A stretch of 64,000 nucleotides of DNA from Cryptomeria japonica (lineage: Eukaryota; Streptophyta; Pinopsida; Cupressales; Cupressaceae). The position numbers and the translations under genes were made by a program. Shown here one piece after another: positions 56,721 to 64,000 of the stretch. The stretch is from the NCBI RefSeq assembly GCF_030272615.1, contig NC_081407.1:373076998-373140997 (forward strand), read 5' to 3'. Numbering within the stretch: position 1 is the stretch's first letter; each line of letters opens with the position of its first letter. The notes under the pieces are model-generated. The model ran no database searches. It saw only the letters and a list, made by a program, of their open reading frames with translations, and had not been told where the DNA came from.

Positions 56721-56938
56721 TTAGGGGGAGTAGTCAGCTGTTTGGTTCATTATTTTGGTTTAGCATCAATTGTTTGTCATTGGTGTCAAAGGGGGAGATG
56801 GTGTTCATGTGGAAAACATATAATCTTAGGGGGAGAGTTATTTCATATCGGTTTTGATTATTGGGGAGATTGTTGGCATTCCTTGGCACTTGGATGTTTT
56901 TCACATTCAGTGTTGCCCTCAATGTCAAAGGGGGAGAT
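56721..56938 (+). promoter_or_regulatory. element H polypurine tract and upstream GGGGGAG boxes
   Basis: CAAAGGGGGAGAT at 56926-56938 abuts the 3' LTR. Extra boxes stand near 56724 (TAGGGGGAG), 56788 (CAAAGGGGGAG) and 56828 (TAGGGGGAG). Confidence 0.82.
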
Positions 56939-58152
56939 TGTTGGCAATATTTTGATTAAGTGTTGTTATTGATGTCAACACTCTATCTTGATTGGATATG
57001 GTCTCGGTTGACTGCTGCTATCCTGATTGGACTTGTCCTAGTTTGTCTTGGTTTTGGCTGTGATTTTGATCCTGTATGATCAGATCTATGGATTCAGTTT
57101 TGGATGGTTATTCAGGATGGTTACATGCTTTTCATATTTAGTTGGTTCATGATTTGGTGCTCTGGAAGCTATCATTTATGTTCCCGGTTGATATTGTTGG
57201 TACCAGTTAGCTTTACCGGTTGGTGATATTTTATGTTTTGGTTAAGTGATTTTGGTCTGGCTTATGGAAATGATTTATAACATGCTAAATATTTTCTTGA
57301 TCATGTTCTAATTATTTGGTGGCTTTACATTGGCTGGCATGCTAATTTGGTGGTACAATTTGGATCTGGTTGGTTATTCTGTGCTATTGCACTGAGGGTT
57401 TCTACCAGTTGGTGAAACGTGTTAGAGATTGGTCTTAGCATGATTTTTAGTAGATATAATTGTTTGGAAATTTGAATTAGGTCCATACTATGTAATGTAA
57501 ATCAAAATATTAGTTTGGTGGTATCGTGTGATGTAATTTTTATAATTATGGGTTTATGGGTTTAGGGTTTAGTTGACCTTGTTATCAAGGTTGATGATCT
57601 ATATTTATAAGTGACCTATTCATGTAATTTGGGTATGGGATAATGGTATGGTTATGTTTGTATTATTAGTGAGAGGTTTATGTGTGAACAAGGTTGAATC
57701 ATTTAGCGAAAGGTTGTGAAAGGTTTTGGTATTGCATGGAAGACATTTGTGTTTAACTGAAATTGTATCACACATTAAGATATGCTAATTTCATAGTTCA
57801 TTCTTTTAGGATTGTATTCCAATGTTTTTGTAAGTCAGTGAGACTTCCTTTTGTGATGAGCAATGAGCTCTAGGCAGTTGGCCTGATTGCAAGTGCAATC
57901 CACATTGTAATTATTTCACATACTACTACAGAAGTATTATCTGATTGTGGGTAGGGTTTCCCACCATGGTTTTTTCCTTTATCGAGTTTTCCACATCAAA
58001 AATATTGGTGTTGTGTGTACTATTCTTTCATGTTTTATCTTTCACTGTGTTGTTCTTAAATTGCTCTAGTAAAAGGTATTTAACTTGTGGAAAACTGATT
58101 CCCCCCCCCCCCCCCCTTCTCAGTTTTCCTTTACTATCAAAAAATTGTAACA
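56939..58152 (+). repeat. element H 3' LTR
   Basis: 1214 bp, equal in length to the 5' copy. It carries a run of about 16 C near 58101 where the 5' copy has CCCCCCC, and its end (ATTGTAACA) includes the decayed second primer-site-like string. Confidence 0.88.
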
Positions 58153-58589
58153 TACCTCGTATAGAGTTCACAACTTGTTGAATTCTCAAGGCAATTATCT
58201 GCAATTTTTTAATTTTTAGTCATGTTAAGACTTTCAAACCTAGCTCTAAAGTTTTGTAATTTTGCTTCTTTAAGTTGTTCATCACCATCATAGATATGTA
58301 AGAGTTTATCCCAAACAAATTTAGCATTTTTGCAATCCATGATTTTAACCAGGACATCATTAGTTAAGAAATAAAAAATAGCATTAAAGGGTTTAACATC
58401 ACATTCATATTCCTTCTCATTATCAGGAGTGGAAGGTGTTGTAGTGGCAGTGTAAGCATTTTCAACAATAGACCAAACTTTATAGCCTAGAGAGATTAAA
58501 TGCCTTTTCATTCTAAACTTTCAAAAGGTATAATTGAAACCATCAAATAAAGGTGCTTTAACAGAGGATTGATCCTCTTGACTAGCCAT
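58153..58589 (-). pseudogene. element G gag, N-terminal part
   Basis: ATG at 58589 (minus) starts a copia gag with APLFDGFNYTF, followed by the open piece 58511-58209 (VWDKLLHIYDGDEQLKEAKL). It reaches element H at 58152 and continues at 43739. A stop and frame change lie near 58205. Confidence 0.83.
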
Positions 58590-58636
58590 AAGTACTCCTA
58601 CCAGGAAATCCCTAGTTTACTTTTGAACAAGGGTTT

Positions 58637-58649
58637 GACTTTGATGCCA
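58637..58649 (-). promoter_or_regulatory. element G primer-binding site
   Basis: Minus-strand TGGCATCAAAGTC, a decayed match to the initiator tRNA-Met complement, two bases from the LTR. Confidence 0.7.
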
Positions 58650-58651
58650 CT

Positions 58652-60529
58652 TGTTGGAGTACAGTCAACACTAAGAGGTGGGGAATGAATTAGTGTAGTT
58701 AATCAATTTTTCTACCTTTAAAAAACTTTTGCAATTTTGATAGATATAATCAACATGAAATGGCAAGTATATGCATCATCATGAACAAATCATACAACAC
58801 AAATTGACATAATGATATGTCCTAAATGGAAACCCTCCTAGGGAATAAAACCACTCAAATTGTTTCACTGACTTATATAAAAAATAATCACTTTTACAAT
58901 GTCTCACTAACTATTTTATGTATCTCACAAATAGACTTTTCAATGCCACACTAGCTTATCAGTTTTTTCCACATATATAGTTTAAATTACATATGGAGTT
59001 TCTTCTCTATTTCAATTATTATCATCTTCTAATCTCATATGAGCATTAGAAGCAATTGTACAACATTTCTCAATGTTCAAATACACGATACCATTGTACA
59101 TTTACATATACAAACACAATAGTATGATACAGAGAATAATTTGCTCACATACACAACACTGATGTGAATATAGAAGAAATGGATAGTATTATACTATATA
59201 GAACTATTCAAGAGACTAATTTGATGTTCATTAATATTTCACAAATTTGATTCAATCTGAGTAATTCATCACAATGATATCTCTGTGAAAACAAAAGTCA
59301 ATGTACAAAACAACAAGATGATAGATCTAGTTAAGACAACTTCATACACTATCTCATGGAAAGCCTTCCACAAAATTCATATATAATGTCTTTTGTTTAC
59401 ACACAGAAAATCGGCCATTGTTCAAAAACTGCCTTTCAAATAAAAACCAGTCTCTCTAAAACTGTGAACCAACCCAAAATCAGGTTAAACCAAAGTTCCC
59501 GTCTTATAAATAGAGGCACCCATATTTGGATGTGCAAAGCAATGACAAGCCTTTGACTAGGGTTAGAACCAATTTTTTTAATACAAATATGTAGACCTCT
59601 TAGCCCAAAATCCCTGACCAAGGTTTGACAATTATTATAATTACAAAAAAATAATCATAAACCCTTTTCAAGAACCGAGATACACCCTAAACAAAAATAT
59701 GAGTTTAACAAAATACAATTCTTTACACCCTTTCACAAATGCATGACTCATAACCATTTGTAAACAAAACCATTAACCCATTTCATTATCCCAAAACTCA
59801 AATTCTAATTGACAAGAATGCATATATATAGAGAAAAAAAATCCTTTTCACAAAACTCACTAAACCCTCATTTTTCGAAACAAACCACAGTCCCCTTAAT
59901 CTCTTTCATAACTCAAGCAAGAAAAAATAACAATTTTGCTCAAACAATTTGAATTCAAACAATAACATTGCTAAGTGCTGGAAAGAGATTAACAAACACA
60001 AAATATGGGTTTAGGAATGAAAACACCTAAAGACGTCTTCAAACTTCCTATCATTTCCATGTTTTTCCCAGTCAAACTGTCATGCATTGCCCATGAAAAA
60101 CTGTCATGCACACTTATTGCAACTTCCTTGGTTGAGAACAAAAACTTGAATTCCATGTGTGTGCCCTACTTCGATCTTAAAGGCTTTCAAAACAAAAATA
60201 AAGATTTTACAAAGCTAAGCTTTGAAACCATATAATATGCCTCTACAAAATGCCGATGATATGTCATGTCCTACTCACCAAGTATTTCGGTGGGAAATAA
60301 TAAAACAAACCAATATGCCTGGTATGTCCTTGTCAGTGCGGTGAATAAACATGATAACATGTTTCAGGTAGTCACTTAGGTGGCTTAACCACTTAGCCAT
60401 CACCTAGTGACTTAGTCACAACCATATATGCACAATTTTTCAACGGCAAGCATAAAATGTCAATGCTTCAAATGTCAAGGAAATATCAACCATTTGACAC
60501 TAATGCCAAAAATTCCTTAGGGGTTAACA
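58652..60529 (-). repeat. element G 5' LTR
   Basis: On the plus strand it starts TGTTGGAGTACAG at 58652 beside the primer site. The other end is placed at TTAACA (60529) because the minus strand there starts TGTTAACCCC and soon reads GGCATTAGTGTCAA, the block found near the start of the related LTRs. No second copy is present, so that end is a judgement. The small open frames inside are not genes. Confidence 0.6.
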
Positions 60530-62245
60530 CATGCTCCAAGAGTTTAACACTAATCTATCTGTATTGTCAACCAAAACTTTCTCTAACAAAACCACTCTAA
60601 TAGACCGCCACGAACTTACAGAATAAATCGTTAACTTTGGGTTGATAAGAACAACATAAATCTAGTAAGAAATTACAGAAAAGATTTGAAAAGCTTATCA
60701 GATATCTATGAGAGTACCTGGAAATTTCTTACAAGAAATAAAATTTGGATTGAATTTATGGATATTATGGTTCGCTGTATTGGCCAAGCTCACCCCGAGA
60801 AATTAAGAAATGAAGAGGCAAGGAAAATAAAAGAAAATAAAAAAATAATCAAATGGGTACCTAATAAGTTTAACACTTGGATGGTTTGGATGGTTTGGAC
60901 ACTAGAGTGATACTTGCCGCTATAATATCAGGTATCATATATATATGATACCTGAATTAAGTACATAAATATGAATATTAATAGAATTTGAGGGTGTCAA
61001 TTTCTTGACTTCATTCTGTTAATTTTTTTTAATATTTATTATTATTTTCTATTATCTATCTTATTCAATTATTTTAAATCGTGACTAGATTGATGTAAAT
61101 CAATATTTAATTTGGGCGTGTTTTATTCTTTAAATAAAAATTATACCCTTGCAAGAATTATTTAAATTATTTAAATTATTTGAGTTTTATCAAAAAAAAA
61201 TTCAAACATTTTAATCTTATATTTTGGAGTATTACATTTAGCAACATTTTAATCTAATATTTAAGGGCATTAGATATTTGAACTCAATGATGATAGTAGA
61301 TTTACATTAACATTATCTAAACTGAACCTATAGTACAAATTCACAAACATCCCCATAAGATCTAGTATTATTATCAAGTTTTCTTAAATTTTCAAGACAT
61401 CATGTGATACAAAGTAGAGCTCTTATACTAACAAGAAGTAATCCCACAAGATTTAGTATGATGAAGGAGTTGGTATGGAATGCTTTATACCATGAAAGAT
61501 TTTTCTACATATGTAACCATCCATGATTTAAGAGCTTCAATGAAATCATACAAGAGATCAAATGTGAGAGAATAAGACTATCTATCACAAGATGCAAGTA
61601 TACAATGATAATGAATTATAATGAAATAAAATTACATTAAGAGCCAATGGGTTATATAGACCAAAATGAAACATAAGATTATGTAATATTATGACATGTT
61701 AATAATAATAGAACCTAGGTGATGAGTTGATTAGATAACACTCCATTCACACCAACATGTTTAAAAATGTTACTATTATTTTAGACCGAACTCCTAATAT
61801 AATTTATATAAGATATTTCATTTAATTTGTATATTATCTAGTATATAATTTATAAATAAATATCCATGCATCTAATTTCAATGATTTTGATATTTGATTA
61901 GAAGACTCAATAAGATTCCCTCATTAATTTAATTTTATATCCTAAATGTAGAATTTGAATTACAAATAGATACCTTTTCAAAAATATTAGGTATTTTAAG
62001 AATCAGTTGTAGTTATTTCTAAAAATAGTGTTTCAGGGTCATTTAGTAAATAATTTATTAAATTAGTTATGCTTCTCATCTCATTTGATTGCATTAATAA
62101 AATTAATAAGGTGTGTTTCTAGTACTATATTGTCAGTGTCAATATCGTAGTTCTATATCAAGGTGGTCGATCCATATTGAATTGTAGACATGATATTATA
62201 ATGAGTAAACAATACAACTAGTCTTCTTTTGAGCTAGACTCTTCC
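60530..62245. other. AT-rich stretch, no gene recognised
   Basis: Only short frames without known motifs were seen. A charged 74-codon frame at 60686-60910 (KIKENKKIIKW) has no recognised relatives and is probably chance. Confidence 0.6.
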
Positions 62246-63215
62246 TTGAAGATTGGTCACAAAGTTAAGAGAGGCAAAGCATCCCCTATGTCCACCTCTA
62301 ATTTTGAATCTCTGCCCTCCCATAATTCTATCCTAAATAAGTCCATTTCTGCCCCCATTAGGAGTGATAGACCCCCCTTCTTAAATGATATAAATACAAA
62401 TTCCTCTTTTCTCATCTCAGATAGATAGAACCCAGATGATGTCTTGGCCATTACCCATGATTCAAATGTGGATAATTTTAGGATGTTGAAATGGGCTTTC
62501 CATGAGATCAAGGATATCAATATCAAACTTTAGGGAATCAATAGCATACAAGAAAATTAAGGTGCAAAATAGTGGTTAGTGGACTAGAGAAAATCAATTG
62601 TGGACTCCATACTCCATACAAAAAATGGTAAGCACTGTAAGTGATATAATGAGAGATTATGATAGCAGAATCTCTTTTATAGAAGATAAACTCAAGAAAG
62701 AGTATGAAGACAGACTGAGCCAGATTGAGTATAAATTCTAGAAAGTCAATGAGAACCTTATCTCTCTGGTTACCTGTAGAGGGTGAAGAGTTTTGCTGAA
62801 AGCGTAAATACCATGGTAGGGAAACTAGAAACTATCCATCAAGAAGGGGCTACCTTGGATGTGGATTCCATAGAAAAAAAATAGGAGGAAACGATTGGGC
62901 TATCCAAAAGAACCAAAGCCAACTTGAAGAAGAAATATGCAAACCAAGAAATTTAGGAACTCAAGAAAATTGCTCTAAACATGACTCAATTGGAAACAGA
63001 GGTCGTGGAGGCCCTAAGAAATTTGTACTAGTTTCTTCCTCTTTGTTGTCTTTTTCTAGGTTTTGGCTTTTTGCTGGCTTTAGGCTACTATTTTGAAATG
63101 GGTATATCTTTATGCAGCTACTTGTTGTAGATCTTTGTTAAAGGGTTCTGAGTCCCTTCAAAACCTGTTTGTTCCGTGATAAAAATCAATACAAGTAGTT
63201 TTTTTCTTTTTCATT
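62246..63215 (+). pseudogene. LINE-like remnant: coiled-coil ORF1 piece and 3' tail
   Basis: Several frames in the same direction encode Lys/Glu-rich, heptad-like sequence, notably near 62640-62750 and 62800-63030 (ELKKIALNMTQLETEVVEAL). Stops and frame changes separate them. The part from about 63030 is T-rich and ends in AAAGGGTTCTGAGTCCCTTC, then AAAACCTG and GATAAAAATCAA, the same tail as at 47337-47495 and 11104-11280 in opposite orientation. No endonuclease or reverse transcriptase was found, so it is an internally deleted or non-autonomous copy. Confidence 0.5.
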
Positions 63216-63469
63216 TTAGCCATATGAATTGTGCGAATCACAAAGCAAGTTTATTAAATTTTGCATTCAATCTAAAGAATTTTTTTTTTAAATACATGTA
63301 TAAATATTATACAAAATAATCTTATGGAAGAAAATTATATTTTAAACATATAAAATTACACATGTTTTTAAAATAATCAAGCTACTAAACTACAAATATC
63401 TTTTTTAAAAATCAATAATTAAATAAAGCTCAAATAAAATCAAGAGAACATAAAAATATCTTACTAATA

Positions 63470-63835
63470 TACATTACTACATATCTAAAAAATATCAAAA
63501 TGTTACATAATAAAAATATGATGGAGAGATATAAAATAATGTAATTTGAGATATTGACATTCACATGCATGTATGCTATGCATGCATCCATAGAAATATC
63601 TTTATAAAGTACATTAGTATGTGTGTGTTTTTAAAATATCAAATTCCCATGATAAAAATAAAATTAAGATAGAAAGAAAATAATGTGATAGGAGATATTG
63701 AAAAAAAATATCAAAATGTCCCACAATTAAAATAAGATGGAGACAAAAAAAAAATAATGCAATTTGAAATATTAACATGCATCTACTATGTCTACATCCA
63801 TAGAAATATTTTAATAAAGTATTATATGTCACTTC
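63470..63835. repeat. diverged direct repeats in AT-rich DNA
   Basis: A unit at about 63488-63620 recurs at 63708-63830 with shared strings AAAATATCAAAATGT, GATGGAGA, AATAATG and CATCCATAGAAATAT. A partial copy lies between them from about 63636. Confidence 0.6.
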
Positions 63836-63929
63836 TATCTTCCATTAATCTCTACAAGGTGATGTTTTGTGGCTCAGAGCTACTTGAGATCCATATAACT
63901 ACTCAACTATGCTTGCTATATATATTAAA

Positions 63930-63985
63930 CTCATTGAACTTGAAATCTAACCCTAACCCTCATTGAACTTGAAACCTAACCCTAA
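63930..63985. repeat. short duplication containing CCCTAACCCT
   Basis: CATTGAACTTGAAATCTAACCCTAA and a near copy stand side by side. The telomere-like string is too short, and not the usual plant CCCTAAA repeat, to be called a telomeric tract. Confidence 0.5.
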
Positions 63986-64000
63986 GATTAAAATAATCCT

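Larger units (their letters stand above)
43740..58152 (+). mobile_element. copia element H, second level of the second nest
   Basis: The two LTRs are 1214 bp each (43740-44953 and 56939-58152). Flanks AACCT (43735-43739) and TACCT (58153-58157) are a duplication with one mismatch. Internal order is primer site, gag, protease, integrase, reverse transcriptase, RNase H, polypurine tract. It is split inside RNase H by element I and earlier by a LINE tail. Many stops and two altered protease positions mark it as dead. Confidence 0.88.

Noticed and set aside
63930-63985. Interstitial telomere tract
   Set aside because: Only CCCTAACCCT within a short duplication, too short and not the usual plant unit.

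Overview
This window looks like nuclear DNA of a seed plant with a very large, repeat-filled genome, most probably a conifer. The reasons are nested, decayed Ty1/copia and Ty3/gypsy elements with LTRs of about 1.2-1.9 kb and tRNA-iMet-type primer sites, long AT-rich spacers, and a Penelope-like retroelement with a GIY-YIG endonuclease, a group reported from conifers ('Dryads') but not as a normal part of flowering-plant genomes. No complete host gene was recognised. The species cannot be named from the sequence.

Left part (1-13.6 kb): AT-rich DNA with small tandem duplications, one unrecognised gene-like fragment (4372-4704), and a Penelope-like element. The element has an uninterrupted 692-codon reading frame (5349-7427) for reverse transcriptase plus GIY-YIG nuclease, then a T-rich 3' region and a hammerhead ribozyme (7920-7970). 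Next come a gypsy-type LTR-like repeat (8.3-9.5 kb), a LINE 3'-tail scrap, a 1.7 kb purine-rich tandem array with a period near 0.5 kb (11.35-13.04 kb), and a short array of palindromes (13267-13448).

First nest (13.6-39.7 kb), four levels deep: copia element D (+) is split by copia element A (-, 14562-37463). A is split by copia element B (-, 19537-34244). B is split by gypsy element C (+, 23240-30510). Each junction has LTR ends, and A, B and C are flanked by 5-bp duplications (C exact, A and B 4 of 5). A also carries a 1 kb TIR element in its gag. C is the best preserved: one reading frame of about 1541 codons interrupted by four TAG codons.

Second nest (42.0-60.5 kb): copia element G (-) is split by copia element H (+, 43740-58152, equal LTRs of 1214 bp), and H is split by copia element I (+, 49146-56401, exact 5-bp duplication). 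A gypsy fragment F and a second copy of the LTR-like repeat abut the left end of the G fragment. Right end (60.5-64 kb): AT-rich DNA with a LINE-like remnant and short duplications.

Each retroelement once encoded gag, protease, integrase, reverse transcriptase and RNase H to copy itself through RNA. All LTR elements here carry stops, frameshifts or lost catalytic residues and are best read as pseudogenes. Only the Penelope-like frame is unbroken.
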